This document shows positions 17,391-25,773 of a stretch of DNA of 64,000 nt, piece by piece (positions within the stretch are counted from its first letter, which is position 1; each line of letters opens with the position of its first letter). The translations under genes and the position numbers were made by a program. The notes below the pieces were generated by a model that did not search any database, had not been told where the DNA came from, and saw only the letters and a program-made list of their open reading frames with translations. The stretch lies in assembly GCA_963205185.1 (NCBI GenBank), contig CAUJHZ010000035.1:41139-105138 (forward strand), read 5' to 3'. Source of the DNA: Planctomycetota bacterium. GTDB lineage: Bacteria > Planctomycetota > Phycisphaerae > Phycisphaerales > UBA5793.

Positions 17391-17987
17391 ATGCGCATCA
17401 TCGCCGGAGAGTTTCGCAGCCGCCACCTCGCCTCGCCGCCCGGGCACATTCCGACGCGGCCGATTACCGATCGCGTGAAGGAGGCGATGTTCAACCTGCT
17501 GCGCGGCCACTTCGAGGATGTGCCGGTGGTGGACTGTTTCGCGGGCGCGGGCGGTATCGGACTCGAAGCGATCAGCCGCGGCGCGGCGCACTGCCTGTTT
17601 GTCGAGCAAAGCCGGGTCTGCGCCAAGACCCTCACGAGCAACATCGAGTCGCTCGGAGTTCAGGATCGGTGCGACGTGGTCATCGGCGATGCGCTGAGCC
17701 CGGCCTTGCCGACGCGCCTGCGCAAGTCCCCGCACGTGATCTTTCTCGATCCGCCTTATGCGCTCACGGAAGATCCGGCGCAGCAGGCCCGTTTGCTCGA
17801 TCAGATGGCGAGGCTGGCGGCGCACATGGACGCCTCGGGCTACCTGGTGGTGCGCACCGCGTGGCCGTTCCAGGACGCCCGGCTGGAGCATCCGCAACTG
17901 CTCGGGCCCGAAACGCACGAGTACAACAGCATGGCCATCCACCTGTTCCAACCCGCCGCGGCGCAGGGGCCCGTCACATCTCCATGA
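17391..17987 (+). CDS. rsmD: 16S rRNA (guanine(966)-N(2))-methyltransferase
   Basis: Methylates G966 in the 30S subunit. The 198-residue product starts MRIIAGEFRSRHL, the typical RsmD opening. It then shows the TRPITDRVKEAMFN motif, a SAM-binding DCFAGAGGIGLEAISRG block near 47, and the N6/N2-methylase signature DPPY near 118-122. ATG 17391 is chosen because the conserved N-terminus begins there. The gene ends 14 bp inside the 3' end of the convergent apt gene, so no separate terminator fits between them. Confidence 0.95.
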   Translation: MRIIAGEFRSRHLASPPGHIPTRPITDRVKEAMFNLLRGHFEDVPVVDCFAGAGGIGLEAISRGAAHCLFVEQSRVCAKTLTSNIESLGVQDRCDVVIGDALSPALPTRLRKSPHVIFLDPPYALTEDPAQQARLLDQMARLAAHMDASGYLVVRTAWPFQDARLEHPQLLGPETHEYNSMAIHLFQPAAAQGPVTSP

Positions 17988-18507
17988 CGGCGTGCACGAG
18001 GCCGGGATCGTCGAGCAGGTTGCGGCCTCTGAGTTCGACGAGTTCGATGAGTACGGCGATTGCGACGATCTCTGCGTCGAGCCGGCGGATGAGATCGCAG
18101 GACGCTTTGAGCGTGCCGCCGGTGGCGAGCAGGTCATCCACGAGCACGACGCGTTCGCCGGGCTTGAGCGAATCGACGTGGACTTCGACAGTGTCCTTGC
18201 CGTATTCGAGGCCGTAGGCGACCTGGTGCGTGGCTCGCGGGAGCTTGCCGGCTTTGCGGATGGGTACGAAGCCGCATGACAACGCCTGGGCGATGGCGGT
18301 GCCGAAGATGAAGCCGCGCGACTCGGTGCCGACCACGGCGTCGATACCCTGGCCGCGGAAGGGGTTGGCCATCAATTCGACGGCCAGCGCGAGGCCTCCC
18401 GGATCGCGCAGCAGCGGCGTGATGTCCTTGAAGAGGATTCCCGGGATTGGGTAGTCCGGCACGTCGCGGATGAGCGAACGAAGATCAAGCATGGCAGGCT
18501 CGGACAT
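17974..18507 (-). CDS. apt: Adenine phosphoribosyltransferase
   Basis: Purine salvage: converts adenine and PRPP to AMP. The 177 residues include IRDVPDYPIPGILFKDIT at the N-terminus, the GTESRGFIFG block, and the PRPP-binding motif VVLVDDLLATGGT (about 119-131). Length and order match bacterial Apt. The start is ATG 18507 (MSEPAMLDL); an internal ATG six residues later is a possible alternative. It overlaps rsmD tail-to-tail by 14 bp. A perfect inverted repeat lies 70-110 bp upstream of the start (18577-18617). Confidence 0.95.
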   Translation of the reverse strand: MSEPAMLDLRSLIRDVPDYPIPGILFKDITPLLRDPGGLALAVELMANPFRGQGIDAVVGTESRGFIFGTAIAQALSCGFVPIRKAGKLPRATHQVAYGLEYGKDTVEVHVDSLKPGERVVLVDDLLATGGTLKASCDLIRRLDAEIVAIAVLIELVELRGRNLLDDPGLVHAVMEM

Positions 18508-18576
18508 GAGCGCAGTGTAGCCGCGCAGCGGGGGAGGTGCGAGACGTCGGCAGTTGCGACTCCAGCAGCGTTAGGA

Positions 18577-18617
18577 AACGATCCTTTCCTTGGCCAGTGC
18601 GGTGTGAAAGGATCGTT
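18577..18617. repeat. 12-bp perfect inverted repeat between apt and the C25 peptidase gene
   Basis: AACGATCCTTTC (18577-18588) and GAAAGGATCGTT (18606-18617) form a perfect 12-bp stem with a 17-base loop. It is downstream of the peptidase stop and upstream of apt, both on the minus strand. No T-tract follows on either strand. It could therefore be a rho-independent-like or processing hairpin, or an operator for apt. Confidence 0.6.
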
Positions 18618-18651
18618 GCGCAGGGGCGCGAGGTGATTCCCAAGGTTCGGC

Positions 18652-20313
18652 TCACCGGCCAGAAACCGGCGCCGAAGCGCAGGCGTCCGCCACCGCACCG
18701 TCTCCGTCCGTCGCAGTTACGTACACCTTGACCCACTGGGCCGCCGGGTTCGCCAGCACTTCGCGCGGCAGTTCGGCCGTGAAGCGGCCGACGTCGTCGA
18801 GCGATACGGTGGTGCGCCAGAGCACCTTGTCGTTGGCAAGTTCGTAGTTGCTCGCGAGCACGGCGTCGAGCACTTCGCCGCCCACGCCCGCAGCCAGGCG
18901 CATCTCGCTCAGGCGCGGAATCGTCTCGCGGCGCGTTTCAATGGTGATAATCGCTTCGCCGCTGCGGGCTCCTGCAACGCGGCCTCCGGCGCTGGCGGTG
19001 GCTGCGTCGAACTTCCACTGGGCCACTTCGGCCGGCGGATAGGCGATGCGCGTCGCCGGGTCGCCCAGCAGGCCGTATATGCTCACGTGCATGAGCCGCA
19101 ACTGGGCCGGCGTGCTCTTCCACTTCATCGCCACGGCGATGGGCGCGGCGAGCCCTTCGAGTTGACGATCAATCTCATCCGGCTCAGCCAGTTGGCGCAT
19201 CGCGGCCAGGTGCGCTGCGCCCACCGTGGCGCGGCGGCGCTCGCACAACTGCTGCGTGAATCCCTTCTGCACGAGCGCGTTGGCGTAAGGATGGCTGATG
19301 CGCGTCGCGGCGATCACGGCGACCGGCCCGTTGCCGTTGAACAGCATCATCTCGCCCAGCCCCCGGCGACCGGCCGGGAGATCGACGCGACCTGTCCAGC
19401 AGGCGACAAGCAGAGCGATGGGCAGGCGGTTGCCGCTACCCCGCAGGTGGTGCAGCGATTCAATGTTGCACACGTCGTAGCGGTTGAGCCCGACGGTGAA
19501 GCGATCGAGCATGTCGATCTGGCCGTGGCCCATGTAGTTGACGAGCAGCGCGCCTTCGCTGAGTCGATCGAGCACCACCTCGCTGAACCGGCCTGGTGGG
19601 GCGCAGTACGGCGAGCGCGGATTGGCGTAGGTCATGCTGACGTCGAAGTCGTAAGGCACGATCTGATCGACCATGTTGATGAACAGGCGCTCGAGCAAGG
19701 CGTCGATCGCGCCGAAGCCGCCTTCGCCGGCAAGGTAATTCAATCGGCGGCGCCACGGACCGCCGGGCGACTGTGTTTCATAGCGCTTCACCTTGTCGAG
19801 CGCGGCGAGCGCTTCGGCGGCGCTGCGGGCCGGGATGCGGCCGAGCGGGAAGTCGGGCAGGTCATCGAGATCGTCGGCGAGTTGATACGGCAGGTCGGTG
19901 GCGATGTCGGCCAGTCCGTCGCGGCCGATGAGATCGGCGTCGGTCTGCGGCCGATGCCAGGTGGGGATGACTGGTTGCCCATCGCCAGCGGCCACCGGAC
20001 CGAGCAGGAGCACGGCGAAGTCGCGCGGCGCGGTGCCGGAAGCCGGCGCCGATGCAAAGTGACGACGCAGTTGAGCCTGGATGGCGTTGGCGCGTTCCTC
20101 GGGCGATGCGCCTGCAGGCGCCAGCGAGCCGGCGTCAAGGGTCTGCACCCGCCAGCCGGTGCTGCGGCGGTACTCGGCCCACCGCTGCGCGGCGTCGACG
20201 AGTGGGGCGGGGTGCACGACCAGCCAGGTTCGTTCGGTTTGTGCCGCAGCGGGCGCCGCCTGCGCAAGCACCAGCGCCACAACCAGGATCAGGATTTGTC
20301 TCAAAGCAGCCAC
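18652..20313 (-). CDS. Exported C25-family (gingipain-like) cysteine peptidase homologue
   Basis: A hydrophobic signal peptide (ILILVVALVLAQ, then A-Q-A cleavage-like residues) starts a secreted protein with the caspase-like C25 fold. The segment VNYMGHGQ (His near 262 from the chosen start) is followed by LLVACWTG (Cys near 304), the His/Cys dyad arrangement of gingipains. Downstream come a GEMMLFNGNGPVAVIAAT segment, and then GLLGDPATRIAYP, a typical end of the caspase-like domain. A beta-rich C-terminal domain follows. I prefer GTG 20313, directly before the signal peptide, over GTG 20409, which adds 32 basic residues. Gingipains are processed by type IX secretion in Bacteroidota; nothing of that kind is visible here. 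It is divergent from a small secreted-protein gene. Confidence 0.85.
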   Translation of the reverse strand: MAALRQILILVVALVLAQAAPAAAQTERTWLVVHPAPLVDAAQRWAEYRRSTGWRVQTLDAGSLAPAGASPEERANAIQAQLRRHFASAPASGTAPRDFAVLLLGPVAAGDGQPVIPTWHRPQTDADLIGRDGLADIATDLPYQLADDLDDLPDFPLGRIPARSAAEALAALDKVKRYETQSPGGPWRRRLNYLAGEGGFGAIDALLERLFINMVDQIVPYDFDVSMTYANPRSPYCAPPGRFSEVVLDRLSEGALLVNYMGHGQIDMLDRFTVGLNRYDVCNIESLHHLRGSGNRLPIALLVACWTGRVDLPAGRRGLGEMMLFNGNGPVAVIAATRISHPYANALVQKGFTQQLCERRRATVGAAHLAAMRQLAEPDEIDRQLEGLAAPIAVAMKWKSTPAQLRLMHVSIYGLLGDPATRIAYPPAEVAQWKFDAATASAGGRVAGARSGEAIITIETRRETIPRLSEMRLAAGVGGEVLDAVLASNYELANDKVLWRTTVSLDDVGRFTAELPREVLANPAAQWVKVYVTATDGDGAVADACASAPVSGR

Positions 20314-20488
20314 TTCGCTCGGAGGATAGACGCGCCTCGCGGCGTTCACCGCCCGCTGCAGCGGGGCTTTTCCCAACTCCAGTGGACTTTTCAAAAATCG
20401 TTTGCCCACTCGTCCGGGCGGGGCCGAGTGAAGTGTGGAGGCGAAACTCCACCCGCATCAACACCCCCTTGACCAGGAGTAACCGATC

Positions 20489-20878
20489 ATGTCCCGTTCA
20501 ATCATGCTCACCACCGTGCTGGCCCTGTGCCTGTCGCTCGTCGGATTCGAATCGCGCGCTGCGGCCGAGGATCTTTCGATCTCTGGCACGTGTCCCGGTG
20601 AAGTCACGTTCACCATCTCCGGCTGGGAGCCCGAGAGCAATGTCGCCGTGCTGTTTTCGACGGCCCCGGGCTCGCTGCGCATCCCGGGCGGCTACACCTG
20701 CGCCGGCACGCGGCTTGGACTGAGTCCGCGGAACATCCGCGTGCTCATCAATTTCCACACCGACGAGTTCGGCTACGCAAGTTACGCCCTGCGCCTGCCG
20801 GCAGGCGCCTGCCGCGGCTCCAGCCAGGCGATTTCGCTCGACACTTGCAGCACGTCCACGGTTGAACAGTTGCCGTAA
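20489..20878 (+). CDS. Small secreted beta-rich protein with Cys pairs
   Basis: The 129-residue product has a Sec signal peptide (about 1-26, ending A-A-A-E) and an AGGAG ribosome-binding site nine bases before the ATG. The mature part looks like a small beta-sandwich with four to five cysteines. It resembles the C-terminal domain of the HAF-repeat protein at 44501-45916: both share P-G-x-V-T/xF near the start, an I-P-G stretch followed by Cys, a GxA repeat strand, and a late TC-x(5-6)-V-x-Q-L. So it appears to be a free-standing copy of a domain also used as a C-terminal module. Function is unknown. It is followed by a strong hairpin terminator. Confidence 0.8.
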   Translation: MSRSIMLTTVLALCLSLVGFESRAAAEDLSISGTCPGEVTFTISGWEPESNVAVLFSTAPGSLRIPGGYTCAGTRLGLSPRNIRVLINFHTDEFGYASYALRLPAGACRGSSQAISLDTCSTSTVEQLP

Positions 20879-20893
20879 CGTGTGCGTCAATCG

Positions 20894-20927
20894 AGCCGCC
20901 GCGCCGTTTGTTGATGGCGCGGCGGCT
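20894..20927. terminator. Strong hairpin between convergent genes
   Basis: AGCCGCCGCGCC (20894-20905) pairs perfectly with GGCGCGGCGGCT (20916-20927) around a 10-base loop, and TTTG follows on the plus strand. It sits 16 bp after the small secreted-protein gene and before the end of the convergent PEP-CTERM-like gene, so it may serve both. Confidence 0.75.
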
Positions 20928-20964
20928 TTGAAGACAACCTGGTCCCATCGGGCGTGACTCCGCC

Positions 20965-21780
20965 TTATGGGTTGCGGCGCGGACGGCCGCCGAGCAGAAT
21001 GGCCCCGCCGAGCATGAGCAGGCCGGTCCCAGGTGTCGGGATCGCGACGAAGAGCCCATCAAAGTAGAGTGGCTCGCTGTTGTTGGGGTTGGTTCCCCAG
21101 CGCTCGTTCTGCAGTTGCAGCACACTCAGCGCCGTGAGACTCGTCGGAATCTCGGCTTCGGCGCGCAGCGCGTGGTCCACGCGAAGCGACGCCAGGCCGG
21201 CCTCCATGTCCATCAGCAGGTCGAACGAGTACCAGCGGCCGAATGGATCCGAACCCGGAATGATGTGATACGACGAGTCGATGAGCACTTCGCCGGACGT
21301 CACCTCGATGTACCAGGCGCGCGATCCGGCGGGCAGTCCGTTGTACTCGATGTTCGTGCACAACAGGCCGAACTCGACGCCGACCGGACTTCCCTGGGCG
21401 TCGGTGAATTCGAGCCGCCGCTGGCCTTCGAACCGGTCGAGCACCTCGGGCGGAATCGTGCCCCACTCGCTGGACGCCATGAGCGAGTACCTCGAGCGGA
21501 GCGTGGGGAAGATCTCCGACGTGGCGATGTTCACCTGAGCGCGCCCGAAGGAAGCGCCGTCGATGAGCGACACCGCCTGCAGTCCCGAGTAGACGACGTC
21601 GGATTGGATCGTTCCACTTGCGGTTCCGGGCACAACCATCCAGCCGTTCTGGCCGGAAAGATCGCCGATCTGATAGGGTGGCGACTCGTTCGCTTCGAAG
21701 CCCGTCTTGTAGATGACCTGTGCCTGCCCCGCCGTACTGGCGACCATGAGCAGACCGGCCATCAAGCAATGCCGTTTCAC
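20965..21780 (-). CDS. PEP-CTERM-like exported protein
   Basis: The 271-residue protein has a signal peptide (VKRHCLMAGLLMVASTAGQAQ) and a beta-rich body that resembles a concanavalin-like sheet (a GxNGW start and repeated E/D-x-x-Y strands). It ends with PTPGTGLLMLGGAILLGGRPRR: a Pro-rich motif, a hydrophobic helix and an Arg cluster. This is the layout of PEP-CTERM sorting signals, with PTPGT in place of PEP. Family knowledge: such tails are processed by exosortase and rhomboid-like enzymes; none is encoded here. I choose GTG 21780 because GGAGGT (complement of 21787-21792) lies seven bases upstream. Longer frames to 21933 add charged sequence before the signal peptide. Confidence 0.8.
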   Translation of the reverse strand: MKRHCLMAGLLMVASTAGQAQVIYKTGFEANESPPYQIGDLSGQNGWMVVPGTASGTIQSDVVYSGLQAVSLIDGASFGRAQVNIATSEIFPTLRSRYSLMASSEWGTIPPEVLDRFEGQRRLEFTDAQGSPVGVEFGLLCTNIEYNGLPAGSRAWYIEVTSGEVLIDSSYHIIPGSDPFGRWYSFDLLMDMEAGLASLRVDHALRAEAEIPTSLTALSVLQLQNERWGTNPNNSEPLYFDGLFVAIPTPGTGLLMLGGAILLGGRPRRNP

Positions 21781-21942
21781 TTTCGCACCTCCATTCGTAC
21801 GAAGACAGCATTTCATTCGTCGCACGGTGCGGCGGATTACTGGAGCGTAATTCGATCGCGCACAGGACGCTATAGGGAATGCCACCCCGTTCGACTGCAC
21901 ATGAATAGTGGTGGCGCCGCAGCGCCTTTGCAACGGCGGGCC

Positions 21943-22350
21943 TCAGTGAGGCGCCTCTCGGCGCGGGCCGGCATCGCCGGTCGACTCGATCGGCACCGGC
22001 GCGCCGCATTCCGGGCAGACGGGCTTGGTCAGTTTGGTCGTCGAGTAGCCGCAGCGGAGGCAGACGGCGCGCGGCGCGGGCACCAGCCAGCGGGCGATGA
22101 GGGTGCTCAGCAGCGCCAGCAGCACGCCGGGAGCGAGGCGCTCCAGGCCGAGTTGGATCCACTCGTAAGCCTCGCTGGCGGGCATCATGCCGGCGCGGTA
22201 GAGCGGCCGCCGCTGAATGTACCAGTAGAAACCGAGAGTCAACGTGGACAGCCCCCGATACGCAAACACCAGCGCCGCGCCGCGACAGAGCATCACCACG
22301 ATCATCCGCAGCGTCCGGGCAAGATGGAATGCGCGATCGAGTTCGGTCAT
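21943..22350 (-). CDS. Two-helix membrane protein with C-terminal zinc ribbon
   Basis: The 135-residue product has two hydrophobic segments (about 15-40 and 75-93). A Cys4 zinc ribbon, CLRCGYSTTKLTKPVCPECG, follows at about 100-120. Such ribbons of the form C-x-x-C-G-Y-...-C-P-E-C-G are frequent in planctomycete membrane proteins of unknown role. AAGGAG lies six bases before ATG 22350. The upstream gene (22410-23537) ends 59 bp away on the same strand, so they may be co-transcribed. No function can be assigned. Confidence 0.75.
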   Translation of the reverse strand: MTELDRAFHLARTLRMIVVMLCRGAALVFAYRGLSTLTLGFYWYIQRRPLYRAGMMPASEAYEWIQLGLERLAPGVLLALLSTLIARWLVPAPRAVCLRCGYSTTKLTKPVCPECGAPVPIESTGDAGPRREAPH

Positions 22351-22374
22351 GTCAGTCTCCTTCGCGTCATGCTG

Positions 22375-22409
22375 CTTGAGCAGTGAACGACGTGCGGTGC
22401 TGACTCAAG
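22375..22409. repeat. Imperfect hairpin directly after the 22410-23537 gene
   Basis: CTTGAGCAG (22375-22383) and CTGACTCAAG (22400-22409) form a stem with one bulged base, beginning at the stop codon of the upstream minus-strand gene. There is no T-tract, so it is a possible transcript end or stabilising stem only. Confidence 0.35.
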
Positions 22410-23537
22410 TCAATTCCCGAACAGGTCGCGCTGGGCGAACATGCCCTTGTCTTCGAACCACTTCAGGGCTTCGGGGACGTCGCGGAAGATCTTCGTCGCC
22501 GTCTCGGTGATGAATGGCGAAGGGTTCTTCCTCGGTTTCCACACGACGTAGACCTCTTTGGTGTGCTCAAAGGCGTGCTGGAGTTCGCGCTCGACGCCGC
22601 TGCTCAGGCCCGGCATGCCGCCGGGCAGTTCGGGAATGAGCGAGACGATCATGTCGGCCTGGTCGATGAGTTTGAAGTCGCGCATGTAGATCTGGCCGTC
22701 CACATCTCCGGCGATGTCGAGCACCTGCCGCACGGGAACGCGGATCGGTTCATCGCTGATCTTGCGCCCGCCGAATGCATGCGGCTCGACCTCGAGAAAG
22801 TCCTTGCCGGTGCGGGCGCCTTCGATGGCGCGCTCGAGGAGCAGTTTCTCATCCACGTCGCCAGGATCGAAGGTGATGAAGTGCCTGCTCAACTCGCCTC
22901 GAAACTGGTCGATCTCGGCGAGCACCTCGGGCATGTCGAAAACATGGCTCATCGGAAAACTCGGGTACACCTTGCGCATGTCGGTGCGCGTGATGAGTTG
23001 CACGCACGAGCGCACGGTGTCCTGGTGCCGGCCGCGCGCGAGGATGTAGAAGCGCTCGCGGCAGCCGACGGCCTGGGCCATGAGTTCGGTCGCGAGGATC
23101 TCTTCCTCGCGCCACACCATGCAGTCCTTCATCGTGGCGTCGATGTCGTGTTCCTTGTGCAGACGATGGTGGACGACTTCGATGTTGTCCACGAGACAGA
23201 TGAACATGTCCGGCTGCAGCGCCTGGATCTGGTCGAAGTCGAAGGCCGAAAACAAGCCGTGCCGCCAGCGGAACGTCGCATGCGTGTTGACGATAACGTG
23301 GCGCATGCCGGCGGACTGGGCCATGACATCCTTGAACACACTGCGGCGCAGGGCGTGGAGGCGGCTGAGCGGCAGATCGAGGATGCGGCCGGGACGAACG
23401 TCGGGCGCTTCGGCGTACATCATGTCGCCGACGTGGAACGACTCAATGGCCGTGCCCTGCTCATTGGACCTCCGCACCACGGCGTCGAGGTAATCCTTCT
23501 TGTCCATACCGACCTGGCCGGTGACGATGGCTCGCAT
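22410..23537 (-). CDS. P-loop-like protein with a nucleotide-kinase-like N-terminus
   Basis: The 375-residue protein opens MRAIVTGQVGMDKKDY, which sits where adenylate-kinase-like proteins have a Walker A loop. The usual G-K-S/T is altered to D-K-K, so nucleotide binding is uncertain. The middle resembles nucleotide-kinase helices and a D-M-F-I-C-L-V-D-N strand. The C-terminal 90 residues (ADMIVSLIPELPGG..., SSGVERELQHAFEHTKEVYVVW) resemble nucleoside 2-deoxyribosyltransferase-type folds, which place a Glu in a similar S-x-G-x(2)-E context. A combined role in nucleotide metabolism or signalling is a guess. ATG 23537 lies seven bases after a TAGAAT -10-like box, so the transcript is likely leaderless. 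No close operon partner is informative. Confidence 0.7.
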   Translation of the reverse strand: MRAIVTGQVGMDKKDYLDAVVRRSNEQGTAIESFHVGDMMYAEAPDVRPGRILDLPLSRLHALRRSVFKDVMAQSAGMRHVIVNTHATFRWRHGLFSAFDFDQIQALQPDMFICLVDNIEVVHHRLHKEHDIDATMKDCMVWREEEILATELMAQAVGCRERFYILARGRHQDTVRSCVQLITRTDMRKVYPSFPMSHVFDMPEVLAEIDQFRGELSRHFITFDPGDVDEKLLLERAIEGARTGKDFLEVEPHAFGGRKISDEPIRVPVRQVLDIAGDVDGQIYMRDFKLIDQADMIVSLIPELPGGMPGLSSGVERELQHAFEHTKEVYVVWKPRKNPSPFITETATKIFRDVPEALKWFEDKGMFAQRDLFGN

Positions 23538-23543
23538 AGCCGC

Positions 23544-23549
23544 ATTCTA
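23544..23549 (-). promoter_or_regulatory. Probable -10 element, leaderless gene
   Basis: The minus strand reads GCTAGAATGCGGCT followed by ATG; TAGAAT ends six bases before the start codon, which would put the transcription start at or next to the ATG. No Shine-Dalgarno sequence is present. The motif matches those before panB and the SGNH hydrolase. Confidence 0.5.
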
Positions 23550-23620
23550 GCGAGTGTTCGGCGCGGCAGGCGCGCTGCCGCGACCGCTCACGCATTCCAC
23601 ATCGTCCCGCGGCGCCCGCT

Positions 23621-25669
23621 CTATGGTTGTGTAACCACCGGCCAGTCGTCGGTGCGGAACGGCGCGGCGGGCAGGTCAGCGGCATTGAACAGGTTCGGCT
23701 GCGCATCGTCATCCCAGCCATAGCGAACCGCAACCGGCTCGGCGACCTGCGGCGACCACACGACGACGCGGCTGCCCTCGGTGCGCGCCTGCGCCGGCAC
23801 AAAGCGGCGATCACGTCCCGCAATCTGAAAGCCCACCGGCTCGCCGCCGCGCCATTTCAAGCCGTCCGCGTGCGTAAAGGACAGTTCGATGCGCCCATCC
23901 ACGATGTGCATCGAGTCGTACAGCGGTCCGGAGTATTCGCCAATGTTCTGGCGGTACGTCTGGCTCAGCGCCCACAGCGCCAGACGCTCGCCGACAGCCC
24001 TCTTGTTGCGCGGGTGAATGTCGGCGACGTTGCCGACATCCATGGTGACGACCATGCCCGTGTGGGGCGCCTTGCTCATCGTCACCTGCTGCGACTCGCG
24101 CACGACGGGTGTCTCACCCTTTTCACCCCAGTAGCCAAAGGGCGCGATCTGCACGAAGTAGAACGGAAAGTCTTTCGGCGCTGCGGACCAGTCACGGCGC
24201 CAATCGGCGATCATCGTGGGAAAGAGGCGGCGATAGTCGTAGGCATTGCTGCGATTCGACTCGCCCTGGTACCAGATGGCGCCGCGCACCGCGAAGCGGC
24301 GGATCGGCACGATCATGCCGTTGTAGAGCACGCTCGGTGAATTGGCGTGCAGTTCGCTCGATTCTGGCCACGCGCCGAGTTGCTGCGCGGTGGCGCCGCG
24401 CTTTGTGCGCCACGAGCCGGCGAGAGAGATGCGGCTGCCGGCGCCGGTCGCCGCAGGATCCTGCTGGTGGATGGAGAGGCTCATGCTTTCCGGCCCGCCC
24501 GCGAAACCGCCGGCGCCGCCGGTGTCGATGACGCGCACGGCGATGGTGTTCGTTCCGTCTCGCAGTATTCCCGGTGGCACGTCGTACTCGCGCGGGATGT
24601 ACCACGTGCCGGCCGTCTCCATCCCGCCGATGCGCGTGCCGTTGATCCACGTCGTATCCATGTCATCGATCGGGCCGAGGCGCAAGGTCGCCTTGGCGCC
24701 GCCCGAGCCGTGCGGTACATCAAACGTCCGGCGGTACCAGACGACGCCGTCGAAGGCGCCGGCGGGCGTCGCGTCCCACACCCCCGGCAGCACGGCAGTG
24801 TCCCACTGCGAGTCATCCGCGGCGGCGCTGGACCAGTCGGGTGAGGCGGCGCTGCCCGGGTCTATCGTGCGCAGTCGCGACCACCAGAGCAGTCGGCGTT
24901 CGGCGAGCATGCGCTCAGGTAATTCAGGTTGAGCCCGCACCCGTGCAAGAAAGTCGAGTTCTGGGCCGCATACGTTCAGCATGCTCAACGTGGGCTCACT
25001 CATCCACGCTTCGACGCGCGTGCCGCCCCAGTTGGAGCCAATGAGGCCGACGGGGGCGCTGATTCCATCCTGCAGTGCGCGGGCAAAGAAGTAACCCACC
25101 GCGGTGAAGTCGCCAACGGTCTTTGGCGTGCAGACGACCCAGCGACCGCCGCACTTCTGCGTTGGCGACACGGCCAGAACGTTTGGCACGTCGAAGAACC
25201 GGATGGTGGGGTGATCCGCGTTGGCCTTGACGGTGTCCGTTCCCGGGTAGTCCGTTCCGTCGGGACCGATGGCGTTGACCGTCCATTCCATGTTGGACTG
25301 CCCGCCGCAAATCCAGACTTCGCCGACGAGCACATCGCCGATGGTGATGGCGTTGTCGGGGCCGCTGACCTGCAGCGTATACGGTCCGCCGGCGGCGGGC
25401 GTGTTGATGTCAACACTCCACGCTCCGTCGGCGCCGGCAGTTGCCCGCTGCGGCGTCGCACCGGTCCACGACGGCGCGACTTCGATCGCATCGCCGGGCT
25501 TCGCCCAGCCCCAGATGGCCGCGCTCGTTTCGCATTGCAGCACCATGTGATCGGACAGGATCGAGGGCATGGTCACCTGCGCTCGCGCGAGCGGCGGGAA
25601 AGTGACGTGGTACAGAAGCGGCGCCAGAATGGCGCAGCCGCGCGCGTGCCGTGCGATGCGAATACTCAT
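23621..25669 (-). CDS. Sialate O-acetylesterase-type SGNH esterase
   Basis: The 682-residue exported enzyme has a signal peptide (residues about 1-30). SILSDHMVLQ follows, the usual opening of this family. The catalytic Ser lies in CGGQSNMEW near 125, WYQGESN near 465-471 provides oxyanion-hole contacts, and a GNVADIHPRNK segment near 548 supplies the Asp and His. A jelly-roll insert in the middle (about 290-430) holds the YRRTFDVP and I-x-V-R-V-x-D strands seen in other members. It removes O-acetyl groups from carbohydrates, sialic acid or xylan being the classical substrates; here the substrate is unknown. The ATG at 25669 is preceded by GGAG at seven bases. No sialic-acid catabolic genes are nearby, so it probably acts in general polysaccharide breakdown. 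Confidence 0.9.
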   Translation of the reverse strand: MSIRIARHARGCAILAPLLYHVTFPPLARAQVTMPSILSDHMVLQCETSAAIWGWAKPGDAIEVAPSWTGATPQRATAGADGAWSVDINTPAAGGPYTLQVSGPDNAITIGDVLVGEVWICGGQSNMEWTVNAIGPDGTDYPGTDTVKANADHPTIRFFDVPNVLAVSPTQKCGGRWVVCTPKTVGDFTAVGYFFARALQDGISAPVGLIGSNWGGTRVEAWMSEPTLSMLNVCGPELDFLARVRAQPELPERMLAERRLLWWSRLRTIDPGSAASPDWSSAAADDSQWDTAVLPGVWDATPAGAFDGVVWYRRTFDVPHGSGGAKATLRLGPIDDMDTTWINGTRIGGMETAGTWYIPREYDVPPGILRDGTNTIAVRVIDTGGAGGFAGGPESMSLSIHQQDPAATGAGSRISLAGSWRTKRGATAQQLGAWPESSELHANSPSVLYNGMIVPIRRFAVRGAIWYQGESNRSNAYDYRRLFPTMIADWRRDWSAAPKDFPFYFVQIAPFGYWGEKGETPVVRESQQVTMSKAPHTGMVVTMDVGNVADIHPRNKRAVGERLALWALSQTYRQNIGEYSGPLYDSMHIVDGRIELSFTHADGLKWRGGEPVGFQIAGRDRRFVPAQARTEGSRVVVWSPQVAEPVAVRYGWDDDAQPNLFNAADLPAAPFRTDDWPVVTQP

Positions 25670-25773
25670 TTCGATTCTCCAATTCCAATCGGCGCAGGGG
25701 TTGGACCTGAGCATAGGCCGAATGCGACAGAGGCACGGGGGCCGACCTGGCCGCCGCGCCTAACCTCGTCGGT

